From Thermatribacter velox (GTDB taxonomy: Bacteria > Atribacterota > Atribacteria > Atribacterales > Thermatribacteraceae): a DNA stretch of 64,000 bases. Position numbers and translations under genes: made by a program. Below, one piece after another: positions 1 to 8,890 of the stretch (position 1 is its first letter; each line of letters begins with the position of its first letter). The notes under the pieces were generated by a model that did not search any database, was not told where the DNA came from, and worked only from the letters and a program-made list of their open reading frames with translations. The stretch lies in NCBI RefSeq assembly GCF_038396615.1, contig NZ_CP121689.1, positions 1,810,001 to 1,874,000 on the forward strand, given 5' to 3'.

Positions 1-75
1 CTCCGTCTCCCTCCGCTGAAGCTAAGAGACGGGAAATGGCCGCTCCGCTTACTTCCAAAGGTGGCCCGTTCCGGA

Positions 76-741
76 TCAAGGTTGGTTCTCAACGTACAGG
101 ATCAAACGACGGTTCACAGCATCCAAGGTAGCTCTGGCTACTGCCTCAGCTACTTCATCACCTACCAGCGCAGTGCCCACCAGCATGCTACCTGGACCTT
201 TATCGGGGCGACAATCCACAAAGGAAAGCGCTACTTCCACATCGCCAAAATCCCGAACCGCTACCCCCCTCAGGGCAAAGAAAGAGGGAACGCCCACAAT
301 CTGGTTCAGGCAATCCAGAGTGGCCTCAGCTATGAGGTGATTCCACCCCCGACCGCTCCAGCCCTCTTCTTCAGCACTCGCGCGATAAATCTTACCCATA
401 AACCGGATTTCTACCTCGGATTGCGCTCGGTTCATGCTCTTCCGCCAGCTTACACTCCACAAAACTGGTCTCTGTACCGCGTATGAAGACTCTGCCCGGT
501 CATTTTCACCCACATCGAAAGCTACAACACTGATTTTTTTATGGTCTACTTCAAGACCAAACTTTGCCTTAAGCAGCGTTTCAATATCTCTGACCAGAAG
601 CTTGGGAGGCTTGGAAGGTCTGGCAAGGACATGGACTTCAGCAACCGAACGTTCATCCCCCACAACCCGGGCTTTTAAAACCCCATCAATACATTGAATG
701 GCACGCTCGACTTCGCTCAAAGGAACTTTTTGCTCTTCCAT
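76..741 (-). CDS. conserved protein of unknown function, downstream of hpf
   Basis: A 221-residue soluble protein that I do not recognise by name. The N-terminal half (about 1-80) is a compact alpha/beta segment with the look of a small regulatory fold (VERAIQCIDGV, then EVHVLARPSKPPKLLVRDIE). The C-terminal half has a motif-like stretch around GRGWNHLIAEATLDCL and ends in VARATLDAVNRRL, which suggests a repeated alpha/beta unit. No signal peptide or membrane helix is visible. It follows hpf almost without a gap. A GTG at 747 directly abuts the hpf stop, and I chose the ATG at 741, which has a weak GAGTG upstream. Co-transcription with hpf is likely. No function can be assigned from the sequence. 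Confidence 0.7.
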   Translation of the reverse strand: MEEQKVPLSEVERAIQCIDGVLKARVVGDERSVAEVHVLARPSKPPKLLVRDIETLLKAKFGLEVDHKKISVVAFDVGENDRAESSYAVQRPVLWSVSWRKSMNRAQSEVEIRFMGKIYRASAEEEGWSGRGWNHLIAEATLDCLNQIVGVPSFFALRGVAVRDFGDVEVALSFVDCRPDKGPGSMLVGTALVGDEVAEAVARATLDAVNRRLILYVENQP

Positions 742-747
742 GGTCAC

Positions 748-1302
748 TCAGTAAACAAGATCAATAAGACCGTAGTTCCCGTCTTTCCTTTTATATACCA
801 CTTTGACCCGCTGTTCATCAAGGTCTTTGAAAACAAAAAAATTATGTCCCAGAAATTCCATCTGCAAAATGGCATCCTCAAGGCTCATGGGACGCAGGAC
901 AAACTCTTTGGTTTTAACAATCTCTCCCGGACCAGGTTCACTCGTTTCTTTTCCAGGCTCCGCAAGAACAAACTCACCGGTTTCCACGTTTTCAACTTCT
1001 TCCTTCCGCAAAGCGCCTTTCTTTTGCAGCTTTTCCTTATGTCTTTTAATCTGGCGTTCCAGCTTGTCAATTACTGCATCAAAAGCTGTTCTCCAGTCCG
1101 GGCCATTGCTTTCCCCCCGAATTACGATGCCGCTTGCCGACATAGTCACTTCAACTTTGACCAATCCTCGCTCCAAGTAGAAATGAACTACTGTATCAAG
1201 AATGTTATGGAAAAACCGCTCCAACTTGGCGAGCTTGCGAGTTACATAATCCCGTACTAAGTCAGTAACTTCCAGATTCTTGCCTCTTACCACAACCTCC
1301 AT
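748..1302 (-). CDS. hpf: ribosome hibernation promoting factor, long form
   Basis: A 184-residue long-form HPF, the type that dimerises 70S ribosomes into inactive 100S particles in stationary phase. Residues 1 to about 100 form the S30AE domain (opening MEVVVRGKNLEVTDLVRDYV, then charged helices ending in KLERQIKRHKEKL). A linker of about 40 residues leads to the C-terminal dimerisation domain (KTKEFVLRPMSLEDAILQMEFLGHNFFVF, ending DGNYGLIDL), which is the family hallmark. Start: ATG at 1302 preceded by AAGGGG at good spacing. A GTG at 1311 overlaps the upstream kinase stop but lacks an SD. It sits at the distal end of the sugar operon, so it may respond to carbon status or have its own internal promoter, which I could not locate. 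Confidence 0.95.
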   Translation of the reverse strand: MEVVVRGKNLEVTDLVRDYVTRKLAKLERFFHNILDTVVHFYLERGLVKVEVTMSASGIVIRGESNGPDWRTAFDAVIDKLERQIKRHKEKLQKKGALRKEEVENVETGEFVLAEPGKETSEPGPGEIVKTKEFVLRPMSLEDAILQMEFLGHNFFVFKDLDEQRVKVVYKRKDGNYGLIDLVY

Positions 1303-1307
1303 ACTGT

Positions 1308-2255
1308 TCACCCCTTTTCTCCAAGCTCTCTAACCACGACCTTTTCCTGCAACACCCGGGCAAGATGAAGATCGAAATAGCCAGCTCCGGGACACAAAGT
1401 ATTGGCAAGCCCGCAGGCAGTAGCGAAACGTAAAATCCTTTCCACAGGCCACCTTCTCTCCAGACCAAAAACCATAGCGCCTACCAGGGTATCTCCAGAA
1501 CCTATGCCATACGCTCCAACACGGCTGCCCTCTACGCTTACCAGGAAGCGCTTCAATCCCCAAGCAACCGTCAATCCCCGCGAGCCGTCAGAAAGAACTA
1601 CAATCTCCACGCCCCGCTTCTTAAGTTCCGAAACCGCTTTCAGCTTATCTTCCTGCGAATCGATCGTCCAACCAAGAAGCTCTGTAGCTTCTTCTACATT
1701 AGGTTTTACCATAAAAGGAGGATTTTGAAAAGCGCTCCGCAAGGAAACACCTGAGGTATCCAGTACACCATAAGCACTCTTGCGTTGGGCCAGGGCCAGT
1801 AACTTTGCATACCAGGAACGTTGTACTCCACGTGGTAGCGAACCCGAAAGCACCAGATAATCTCCACTACATAGTTTTTCCTCCAGATACCGCTCAACCT
1901 GTAAAGTCGACCTCAGGGGGACCAGGGGTCCTGGTTCATTAATTACCGTGTGTCTGCCTGAACCCTCTTCGTGCAACACAGTAGTAACACGGGTTTCTCC
2001 TGCAACGGGGAAAAAGCAAAAAGCCAAACCTTCTTGCTTCAAAAAAGAAGCAAACCGCTCGCCCTGCCAACCCCCCAGAAAAAGCAGGAGCTCCGAAGTA
2101 CCACCAATTGTCTTAATAGCCCGGGCAACGTTAACTCCCTTTCCACCTGCAACCTCCATGACCCTTTGCACCCGGTTTACCGCATTGAGAAGAAGCTGGC
2201 CCTCAAAAAACAGCATTCGGTCCCAGGCAGGGTTGGCACAGAGAACATAAATCAT
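1308..2255 (-). CDS. PfkB-family phosphosugar kinase, FruK/LacC type
   Basis: A 315-residue ribokinase-fold kinase of the 1-phosphofructokinase/tagatose-6-phosphate kinase branch, expected to make a bisphosphate such as fructose 1,6-bisphosphate. The N-terminal PfkB signature AGGKGVNVARAIKTIGG is clear. The C-terminal anion-hole motif reads GIGSGD at about 250-255, the variant typical of FruK/LacC in place of GAGD. The opening YVLCANPAWDR matches the usual TxNPAxD start of this branch. The ATG at 2255 overlaps the upstream stop as TGATG and has GGAG at suitable distance. No PTS fructose gene lies in the window, so the source of a 1-phosphate substrate is unclear, and tagatose-6-phosphate or another ketose phosphate is equally possible. 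Confidence 0.88.
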   Translation of the reverse strand: MIYVLCANPAWDRMLFFEGQLLLNAVNRVQRVMEVAGGKGVNVARAIKTIGGTSELLLFLGGWQGERFASFLKQEGLAFCFFPVAGETRVTTVLHEEGSGRHTVINEPGPLVPLRSTLQVERYLEEKLCSGDYLVLSGSLPRGVQRSWYAKLLALAQRKSAYGVLDTSGVSLRSAFQNPPFMVKPNVEEATELLGWTIDSQEDKLKAVSELKKRGVEIVVLSDGSRGLTVAWGLKRFLVSVEGSRVGAYGIGSGDTLVGAMVFGLERRWPVERILRFATACGLANTLCPGAGYFDLHLARVLQEKVVVRELGEKG

Positions 2256-3244
2256 CAAACGTTCTCCTCGAGGAAAGTCTCCACCTCATCCTGAGTTGGC
2301 AAAGCAGGAATCGCTCCTTTTTTAAGCGTGGTCAACGCCCCCACTGCATTCGCTCTTTTTCCAGCATGTAGCAGTGCCTCTTCCGGAAGAGCATGTCCCT
2401 GCTTCAGCTCCTCCCAGAACATGTAGAGCGAACTCAAAAGTCCAGCTACAAACCCATCACCGGCACCAGTGGTATCCACTGAAGTAACCTGGAAACCAGG
2501 TACCCGGATTTGTCTTTCATTCTGACAAAGCAGACACCCTTCTTTACCCAGAGTGACCGCGAGTAAAGAAGGCTTACAATGAAACTGGATAAATTCTATT
2601 GCCTTTTGAAGATCCTTACAGGAAGCCACAAACATGGCTTCCTCCTCGTTCACTTTCACAACATCACTGCGACTCATAGCCTGGCGCATTCTGTCTCTCG
2701 CTGTATCAAGGTTTTTCCAGAGAGCAGGTCGCAAGTTGGGGTCGAAAGAAATCAAATAGCCATGTTTTTTAGCCAGAGAAAGTGCTTTCAGGGTAGCACT
2801 GTAAGCTGGCTCATGTGTCATGGTAAGCGAACCAAAATGGAAAACTCCCTTGCCCTGGAAACATTCCTCCTCAATGTCTTGCTGGTCTAAAAGAGTGTCT
2901 GCACCTGGTTCTCGATAGAAAACAAAATCTCTTTCTCCTTCTCTGGTTAGGGAAACAAAAGCAAGGGTGGTCTTCGCCCTATCGGTCATTTTCAAAAATC
3001 GGGTATTCACCTGGTTACTTTGCAAAACGTCTCTCAAAAACTCTCCAAAAGCATCCTGACCAACTTTGCCTACGAAAAAAGTTTCAATCCCCAATCTGGA
3101 AAGAGCTACTGCAACATTTGCCGGTGCCCCACCAGGAGCCTTTTCGAAAGCAGGAGCCTCCTTAAGCGACACCCCGTTTACCGTAGAAACAAAGTCAATT
3201 AGCAATTCTCCCAGACAAATCGCTTTCTTGTCCAACGAAACCAC
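2255..3244 (-). CDS. PfkB-family sugar kinase, fructokinase-like
   Basis: A 329-residue ribokinase-family kinase closest in appearance to fructokinase (ScrK/FrkB), which phosphorylates fructose to fructose 6-phosphate. Visible motifs are GELLIDFV near the N-terminus, APGGAPANVAVALSRLG (substrate/lid region) and DTTGAGDGF at about 257-265 with the catalytic Asp. Fructose would be the product of mannitol or sorbitol oxidation by the polyol dehydrogenases encoded upstream, which fits the operon. Two starts are possible: the GTG at 3244, with AAAGG immediately adjacent, or a TTG at 3235, for which AAAGGGTGG is well spaced. I list the longer form. It overlaps the next kinase by one base, so translation is probably coupled. 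Confidence 0.88.
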   Translation of the reverse strand: MVSLDKKAICLGELLIDFVSTVNGVSLKEAPAFEKAPGGAPANVAVALSRLGIETFFVGKVGQDAFGEFLRDVLQSNQVNTRFLKMTDRAKTTLAFVSLTREGERDFVFYREPGADTLLDQQDIEEECFQGKGVFHFGSLTMTHEPAYSATLKALSLAKKHGYLISFDPNLRPALWKNLDTARDRMRQAMSRSDVVKVNEEEAMFVASCKDLQKAIEFIQFHCKPSLLAVTLGKEGCLLCQNERQIRVPGFQVTSVDTTGAGDGFVAGLLSSLYMFWEELKQGHALPEEALLHAGKRANAVGALTTLKKGAIPALPTQDEVETFLEENV

Positions 3245-3256
3245 CCTTTCAGCTAT

Positions 3257-4780
3257 TTAAACCTGAGCAATCCGACGATAAAAATCACGTAAGGCGGGAT
3301 ACAGATCCCTGTAAATAGCGTACAGCTTTTCATAAACTCTGCTCAATTCTGGATCTGGCTCTTCACAATGTGTGGTGCGCACAGCTTTTTTGCAAGCTTC
3401 CTCGACTGAAGCAAACTTTCCGGTACCCACGGAAGCAAGTAGCGCTGCACCAAAGGCAGGTCCTTCGTCAACTTCCACTCCATAAAGAGGAACTCCATAA
3501 ACTGCGGCCTGAATCTTCCTCCACAGCACGGAGCGAGCACCACCTCCAATAGCACGTACTTCCTGAACGGGTATACCCATCTCCCTGATGATTTCAAAAG
3601 AGTCTCTCATGCCAAAGGTGACTCCTTCCATAACTGCCCGCACCATCTCATTCTTGCGATGCTTAAGAGTTAAACCAAAAAAGACGCCTCTTGCAAAAGG
3701 ATCAGCATGGGGAGTCCGTTCTCCAGTAAGATAGGGCAAAAAGAGAAGTCCTTCGCCTCCAGGAGGTGCCAGAGCTGCTTCTTCGGAAAGCACTTCATAG
3801 GGGTCTTTCCCGAGCAGTTGCGAAACAGCCTGCTCTTCAAAGCCCAAACGATCCCGGAACCAACGCAACGAACCACCAGCAGAAAGCATAACACCCATCA
3901 CATGCCATTTACCTGGAACGGCATGACAGAAAGTATGTACCCTACCTTTCTCGTCCACCTTCACGGTTTCGCTGAAAGCAAATACCACGCCAGAGGTCCC
4001 CAAGCTGGCCGAAACCAGGCCCGTTTCCACTATCCCTGTTCCCACTGCACCAGCAGCATTATCGCCACCACCAGCAACCACCGGGACTTTCTCTCGAAAG
4101 CCAAAACGTCGCACAATCTCCGACTTGAGATAACCGGTAACTTCTGGCGACTCAAAGCTGGGAGGGAACCAGTCCATCCGAAAACCCAGCGCCTCAATCA
4201 GTTCCGAAGACCACTTGCGTCTGGGAACATCGAAAAGAGAAGTACCAGAAGCGTCGGAAACATCAGTAGCGAAACCACCGGTGAGACAATACCGGATGTA
4301 ATCTTTGGGCAGAAGCACTTTGGATACTTTTTGATACACCTCGGGCTCGTGTTTCTTAAGCCAGTAAATTTTGGGAGCGGTAAAACCAGGCAATACCGGG
4401 TTACAGTTAATTTGCATTATTTTTTCCAAACCCACTATTTCCGTAATTTCACGGCATTCCTCGGCAGTCCGCTGATCACACCAGAGAATGGCTGGTCGCA
4501 GAACTTCTCCCTGAGTATCCAGAAATACCGAACCGTGCATTTGACCAGTAAGACCCACACCAGCAATCTGTGCAGGATCAATGCCCCCAACCCGGACCAC
4601 TTTTTCCATAGCTTGAAGGGTTGCTTGCCACCAGTCATGTGGATTTTGTTCTGCCCAGTTGGGACGGGGAGTAAACAAAGGGTATTCCTCCACGGAACGA
4701 GCAATGAACTGCCCCTCCTCATCAATAAGCACTACCTTACAGCCAGTGGTGCCTACATCGATACCCAGAAAATACTCCAT
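3257..4780 (-). CDS. xylB: xylulokinase
   Basis: A 507-residue FGGY-family kinase expected to convert D-xylulose to D-xylulose 5-phosphate for the pentose phosphate pathway. The N-terminal phosphate-binding loop is GIDVGTTGCK, followed by the XylB-typical TGQMHGSVFLD and the substrate-binding WCDQRTAEEC. The C-terminal ATPase part has AIGGGARSVLWRKIQA and a GPAFGAALLA segment. Full length for the family. The ATG at 4780 is preceded by GGGAGGGG; the upstream in-frame ATG at 4793-4795 has no SD. It lies between the E2 gene and fructokinase in the SorC operon. D-xylulose could come from xylitol or arabitol by the dehydrogenases upstream. Specificity is inferred from family resemblance. Confidence 0.9.
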   Translation of the reverse strand: MEYFLGIDVGTTGCKVVLIDEEGQFIARSVEEYPLFTPRPNWAEQNPHDWWQATLQAMEKVVRVGGIDPAQIAGVGLTGQMHGSVFLDTQGEVLRPAILWCDQRTAEECREITEIVGLEKIMQINCNPVLPGFTAPKIYWLKKHEPEVYQKVSKVLLPKDYIRYCLTGGFATDVSDASGTSLFDVPRRKWSSELIEALGFRMDWFPPSFESPEVTGYLKSEIVRRFGFREKVPVVAGGGDNAAGAVGTGIVETGLVSASLGTSGVVFAFSETVKVDEKGRVHTFCHAVPGKWHVMGVMLSAGGSLRWFRDRLGFEEQAVSQLLGKDPYEVLSEEAALAPPGGEGLLFLPYLTGERTPHADPFARGVFFGLTLKHRKNEMVRAVMEGVTFGMRDSFEIIREMGIPVQEVRAIGGGARSVLWRKIQAAVYGVPLYGVEVDEGPAFGAALLASVGTGKFASVEEACKKAVRTTHCEEPDPELSRVYEKLYAIYRDLYPALRDFYRRIAQV

Positions 4781-4800
4781 AGCTACCCCTCCCATTTTTT

Positions 4801-6033
4801 CTAAAGAATTAGATTGAGCGGATCTTCTATAAAGCTCACCAGGGCACTCATGAACTTTGCGGCTGTGGCACCATCAATGATACGATGGTCGCAGGAAAGG
4901 GTGAGATTCCAGAGATGAGCCGCAATAATCTCTTTGCCATCAAAATAGGGTTTTTTCCGAATAGCTCCACAGGCCAAAATTGCCGATTGAGGCGGGTTGA
5001 TAATCGCCGTAAAAGAATCCACCCCAAACATGCCCAGGTTGGATATGGTAAAGGTACCACCTTCCAGGTCTTCAGGAAGCAGCTTTCCTTCCCGTGCTTT
5101 CTGGACCAGCCTATTGGTTTCTTCCACTATGGAAGCAATGCTTTTTCGGTTGGCATCACGCAAAACAGGAACCACCAGACCCTCATCCAGAGCTACTGCT
5201 ATGCCAATGTTTATCTGTTCATTGAATTGTATTTCCTCATCCAGAAAATAGGCATTAACCTCCGGGAACTCTTCCAGAACTCGGGCCACTATCTTGATGA
5301 GGATGTCGGTATAGGAAACCCGGTACCCGGTGCGTTTTTCCACCAAGGGGAGTAATCGCTCACGAAGAGCAACCAGTTCATCGGCCCGTACTTCCCGGGT
5401 AAGGAAAAAGTGGGGCTTACTCTGCACACTCTGAAGCATTCGTTGCGCAATAATCTTCCGCATCCTGGTAAGGGGCACAGTTTTTGAAACCCCAGGTCCG
5501 CTGGCAGCTTCCCTTGGTTTTAATTTCTGCTCTGCAATAAATTTCTCTATATCTCGCTTTATAATCCGTCCTCCCGGACCAGTACCCACAACCATAGTCA
5601 AATCAATACCATGCTCCATAGCTAAGCGTTTGGCAAGAGGAGAAACCTTTATTCTTTCTCCACTTTTTGTCTCCACGGTAAAAGCACCTTTTGGCTCAGC
5701 AGGGGCTTCTTCCCGAACTTCTTCCTGGCTTTCTTTCTCCGGTGCTTCCGCCACAGCCTCTGGAACAGCCTCTTCTTCAGAAGGTATTACTTCTCCTTCT
5801 TCACCTATGTAGGCCACAGTCTGGGTTATAGGTACCGTAGAACCTTCTGGATAAAGAATTTTAAGCACCACTCCCGAAGCCGGGGCTTCCACTTCCATAT
5901 TTACCTTATCAGTTGCCACTTCAAAAAGCGGGTCTCCTTTCTCTACCCGGTCACCTTCCTTGACCAGCCACTTATTAATTACACCCTCTTCCATGGTAAG
6001 ACCCAGTTTGGGCATGATTACCTTCTTGGCCAT
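4801..6033 (-). CDS. 2-oxoacid/acetoin dehydrogenase E2, dihydrolipoyl acyltransferase
   Basis: A 410-residue E2 core protein that accepts an acyl group on lipoate and transfers it to CoA. One lipoyl domain (1-78) carries the modified lysine in EVATDKVNMEVEAP (K43). An acidic linker rich in E, P and A follows, then a peripheral subunit-binding domain (about 130-167, VSPLAKRLAMEHGIDL with GTGPGGRI). The catalytic CAT domain ends with the active-site CDHRIIDGATAAKF. The ATG at 6033 has GGAAGGGAG upstream and lies 59 bases inside the 3' end of the acoX-like gene. The E1 partner is the fused protein at 15010-17028. No E3 gene is present, so dihydrolipoamide dehydrogenase must be encoded elsewhere. 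The substrate could be acetoin or another acyloin or 2-oxoacid. Confidence 0.93.
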   Translation of the reverse strand: MAKKVIMPKLGLTMEEGVINKWLVKEGDRVEKGDPLFEVATDKVNMEVEAPASGVVLKILYPEGSTVPITQTVAYIGEEGEVIPSEEEAVPEAVAEAPEKESQEEVREEAPAEPKGAFTVETKSGERIKVSPLAKRLAMEHGIDLTMVVGTGPGGRIIKRDIEKFIAEQKLKPREAASGPGVSKTVPLTRMRKIIAQRMLQSVQSKPHFFLTREVRADELVALRERLLPLVEKRTGYRVSYTDILIKIVARVLEEFPEVNAYFLDEEIQFNEQINIGIAVALDEGLVVPVLRDANRKSIASIVEETNRLVQKAREGKLLPEDLEGGTFTISNLGMFGVDSFTAIINPPQSAILACGAIRKKPYFDGKEIIAAHLWNLTLSCDHRIIDGATAAKFMSALVSFIEDPLNLIL

Positions 6034-7036
6034 GTGTTACACTCCCTTCCTGTGCAAAATTCAGAATCAAGCGCGCGTTTGCCTTCATGGGACCTGTATC
6101 CTCAAGCACCAACGCCAGCTCCTCAGAGGGTCGAACGAGAATTTCCCGCTCCCCATCCAGAGCCAAAACACCGCTTTCTCCAGCAATGACCAGCGCCTCT
6201 CCCGGTTCCATAATACCAAATTTTTCAATGCCCACTTCCCTTACCAGGCCGGGAGCCAAAACAGCTTGCACCTTCTCGCCACAGGAGCTCAGAAAAGCGT
6301 AAGCACCCCTTTTCTCTTGAGGGGAAATGCTCAATAGGCGAGCAATGATGGAACTCAAACCCAATCTGGTAGGATCAGCCTGAGTTACAGCAACCATTTT
6401 TAAAGAGCGAGGATCCCACACTGCTCTGGCCCCAATGAAATTCCCGCTGGCCAGAGCTACATCTACCAGAGCCAAATCGGAAACATCTGAACAATTTTTA
6501 CGCCTGATCCTGAGCACCTTGCTACGCTCAAGAACCCGATCAGGAGCAACTTTCCCTGCCAGAAAAAATCCCAGGGCCATGCCCATCAGAGTAGGGTCCA
6601 GATTTTCCGGGAAAACGTTGTTGGTGCCCACCGCTACGGGGAAAATAGGTACCAGCGCACTCTTTTTGGCAACCAATCGGTTGGTTCCATCCCCGCCAAA
6701 AGTGACCAGTGCGTCAACTCGGGCTTCGTTTACTGCAAAATCGGTAAAGGCAACGGTGTCAGTGGCATCGCCAAAAATGGGCATTGGAGCTTCTTCAAAA
6801 GAAAGCAAAGGCACGCGCCTCGGCAGGCTATCAAGAGCAGACTGCACCAGGCGATAGGGATCAGGCATAAACACAACTTTCACTTCCTTTTGTACGGTCG
6901 CTTGCAAACCCAGAAGAAAACGGGCAATCAGGGTAGTTTTTTCCCGATTGCCCACCACATTTCCATAGGCTACCAACCTGCGAATATCCTTACCAGCCTG
7001 GGGATTGGCTACCAGGCCGATGCTCTGCAGCTTCAA
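5975..7036 (-). CDS. acoX: AcoX-like protein, ATP-NAD kinase fold
   Basis: A 353-residue protein of the AcoX family, which has an NAD-kinase-like fold and accompanies acetoin dehydrogenase complexes in several bacteria. Its biochemical role is unknown. Seen here: GLVANPQAGKDIRRLV at the N-terminus, the diagnostic GGDGTNR at 114-120, and a beta-rich C-terminal half typical of NAD/diacylglycerol kinases (VALASGNFIGAR, EPGEALVIAGESG). It starts at a TTG sharing four bases with the SDR stop, with AGAGGT close upstream, and its 3' end runs 59 bases into the E2 gene. Its presence beside E2, and in the same operon as E1, supports an acetoin-type complex over a pyruvate-type one. Confidence 0.85.
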   Translation of the reverse strand: MKLQSIGLVANPQAGKDIRRLVAYGNVVGNREKTTLIARFLLGLQATVQKEVKVVFMPDPYRLVQSALDSLPRRVPLLSFEEAPMPIFGDATDTVAFTDFAVNEARVDALVTFGGDGTNRLVAKKSALVPIFPVAVGTNNVFPENLDPTLMGMALGFFLAGKVAPDRVLERSKVLRIRRKNCSDVSDLALVDVALASGNFIGARAVWDPRSLKMVAVTQADPTRLGLSSIIARLLSISPQEKRGAYAFLSSCGEKVQAVLAPGLVREVGIEKFGIMEPGEALVIAGESGVLALDGEREILVRPSEELALVLEDTGPMKANARLILNFAQEGSVTHGQEGNHAQTGSYHGRGCN

Positions 7037-7821
7037 TGGACCTCTTGCCCTCCAGTGACGTTTATCGCCTGTCCAGTCATGTAATCAGAATAGGAAGAGG
7101 CCAAAAAAACGGCTACGTTGGCAACATCCTCAACCGTGCATTCCCGGCCCAAAGGCACTTTCTCTACATACAGTTTGCGAACCTGCTCCGGAGGAACTCC
7201 CAATTTACGGGAATATTCCTTATCAAGGAGGTCCCACATGGGGGTCGAAAAAACATTTCCCGGACATATCGCGTTCACGTTGATTTTGTAAGGGGCGAGG
7301 TCTCTGGATACGCTTTGGGTAAGCCCAATGATACCAAACTTGGAAGCACAGTAGGCACCCAGCCACAAGCCTCCCGTTTTTCCAGATTTAGAACTTATGC
7401 TGATGATTTTGCCGCTTTTTTGCTGAATCATGTATTTGGCCACTTCCCGAATACAGAGAAAAGTTCCTTTTAGATTCACGTTTATTATAGCATCCCATAT
7501 TTCTTCAGGAACGTCGGTAATAAAATGAGCACGAATAATGCCCGCAGAATTGACGAGTATATCTATATGTCCGAAATGCTCAAAAGTTTTTTTGACCGCT
7601 TCCGCAACTTCCTGGCTGTTGGTGACGTCGACTTTAAAGTACAACGCTTCGCGATTCTTACCTTTAATTTCCTGAGCAGTATTTTTGGCTCCCTCTTCGT
7701 TAAGGTCAAAACACGAAACGTGAGCTCCTTCGTCAGCAAAGCGCAAAGCAATGCCTTTCCCTATACCAGAAGCAGAGCCGGTAACAATGGCCACCTTATC
7801 TTTCAGAGGTAGAGGATCCAT
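7033..7821 (-). CDS. short-chain dehydrogenase/reductase, polyol or acyloin type
   Basis: A 262-residue classical SDR. The NAD(P) motif TGSASGIG lies at 14-21, NSAG at 91-94, and the catalytic Tyr-Lys pair is in YCASK (Y157, K161) with serines in SISSKSG upstream. The C-terminal half has CPGNVFSTPMW and ends DYMTGQAINVTGG, as in sorbitol-6-phosphate, xylitol or 2,3-butanediol/acetoin reductases. The acidic residue after beta-2 (CFDLN) suggests NAD preference. The ATG at 7821 is preceded by GGGAGGTG at ideal spacing. An in-frame extension to 7923 would overlap the upstream gene and add an unrelated hydrophobic segment, so I rejected it. Genes on both sides suggest oxidation of a polyol or of an acyloin/diol substrate. 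Confidence 0.9.
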   Translation of the reverse strand: MDPLPLKDKVAIVTGSASGIGKGIALRFADEGAHVSCFDLNEEGAKNTAQEIKGKNREALYFKVDVTNSQEVAEAVKKTFEHFGHIDILVNSAGIIRAHFITDVPEEIWDAIINVNLKGTFLCIREVAKYMIQQKSGKIISISSKSGKTGGLWLGAYCASKFGIIGLTQSVSRDLAPYKINVNAICPGNVFSTPMWDLLDKEYSRKLGVPPEQVRKLYVEKVPLGRECTVEDVANVAVFLASSYSDYMTGQAINVTGGQEVH

Positions 7822-7846
7822 TTTTCCGTTCACCTCCCGAAACTTT

Positions 7847-8890
7847 TTATCTATCCATGGCCACCACGGCCTTGAGGGCTTCGCCTGAGCGAACCAGCTG
7901 GATACCCTCAACAACTTCGTCAAGACTCACCACGTGGGTAATGAGACTACGAGCATTAACCCGCTTGCGGTAAATCAGCTCTGCAGCCTCTTCGTACTGA
8001 GAGGCATGCGATGCAAAAACTCCAAAAACACCAATTTCCTTGTAGTGCACAATGTTGCTGTTAAAGGTAATAGTGGGGCGGTCTTTGGGTAAACCGCCGA
8101 AAAGGCTGATACGACCTCGGGGGGCGACCATTTCCAGGACTTCTTCCTGGGCCTGGTTTGAAGAAGCAGCAACAATAGCCACATCCACACCAAGACCCGA
8201 CGTGACCTCCAGCACCTTATCCTTAAGATTTTCCTTGCTGGAGTTAACATAGAGGTCGGCTTCAACCCTCCGGGCAAGTTCCAGGCGACTTTCAGAGATA
8301 TCGGCCAGAATGATCATCCCTGCTCCATGATTTTTAGCCATAACAACGTGCATGCAGCCAATAGGTCCGGCACCAACCACCAGGACCTTTTCCCCAAGGC
8401 CAATGTTTAAATAGGACTGGCCGTTGATCACGCAGGAAAGGGGTTCCACAAGGCTGAATTCCAGTAAGTCCGCATCTTCAGGAAGGACCAGCAAATTGCC
8501 CCGCTCTACCCCCTCCCGGGGCATGATCATGTACTCGGCAAAACCACCAGCATAGTGATATCCAATATATTTCTGCTCCGGACAGAGATTTTGAAGCCCT
8601 CGACGACAGTAATGGCATCTGCCACAGGAGATAACGGTAATCACTACTACCTTATCTCCCATCTGATAGCCACTGACTCCCTCTCCCAGCTCTACGATTT
8701 CACCAGCTATTTCGTGACCGGTTATCTGAGGAGGCTTTACATGATGATGTCCATGCTGAAAAATACGTACATCAGTACCGCAAATAGCACAGGCAGCCAC
8801 CTTAATCAAGACTTCTCCAGGGCCAGGTCGAGGCGTCTCCACCTCTCGTACTTCTATGTTGCCCGGCCCCATGAAAAACGCCGCCTTCAT
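7847..8890 (-). CDS. zinc-dependent polyol dehydrogenase (MDR), first paralogue
   Basis: A 347-residue medium-chain dehydrogenase of the sorbitol/threonine dehydrogenase group, expected to oxidise a secondary alcohol of a polyol to a ketose with NAD(P). Catalytic zinc ligands are C37 (AICGTD) and H59-E60 (TGHEIAG). The structural zinc site is C89, C92, C95 and C103. The Rossmann motif GAGPIGCMH follows. It has the same length, ligand positions and wording as the protein at 17044-18081 (both have CGTDVRIF followed by HGHH), so the two are paralogues in one operon with probably different substrates. It overlaps the FGGY kinase stop as ATGA and has GGAGAGG upstream. Confidence 0.92.
   Translation of the reverse strand: MKAAFFMGPGNIEVREVETPRPGPGEVLIKVAACAICGTDVRIFQHGHHHVKPPQITGHEIAGEIVELGEGVSGYQMGDKVVVITVISCGRCHYCRRGLQNLCPEQKYIGYHYAGGFAEYMIMPREGVERGNLLVLPEDADLLEFSLVEPLSCVINGQSYLNIGLGEKVLVVGAGPIGCMHVVMAKNHGAGMIILADISESRLELARRVEADLYVNSSKENLKDKVLEVTSGLGVDVAIVAASSNQAQEEVLEMVAPRGRISLFGGLPKDRPTITFNSNIVHYKEIGVFGVFASHASQYEEAAELIYRKRVNARSLITHVVSLDEVVEGIQLVRSGEALKAVVAMDR

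Noticed and set aside
1-75. Open minus-strand frame beginning at a TTG (56-58) and running off the left edge
   Set aside because: No SD before it and only 19 codons visible, too little to call a gene.
3707-4804. 365-codon plus-strand open frame
   Set aside because: Antisense to xylB; no SD, no recognisable domain, composition of a codon-shadow.
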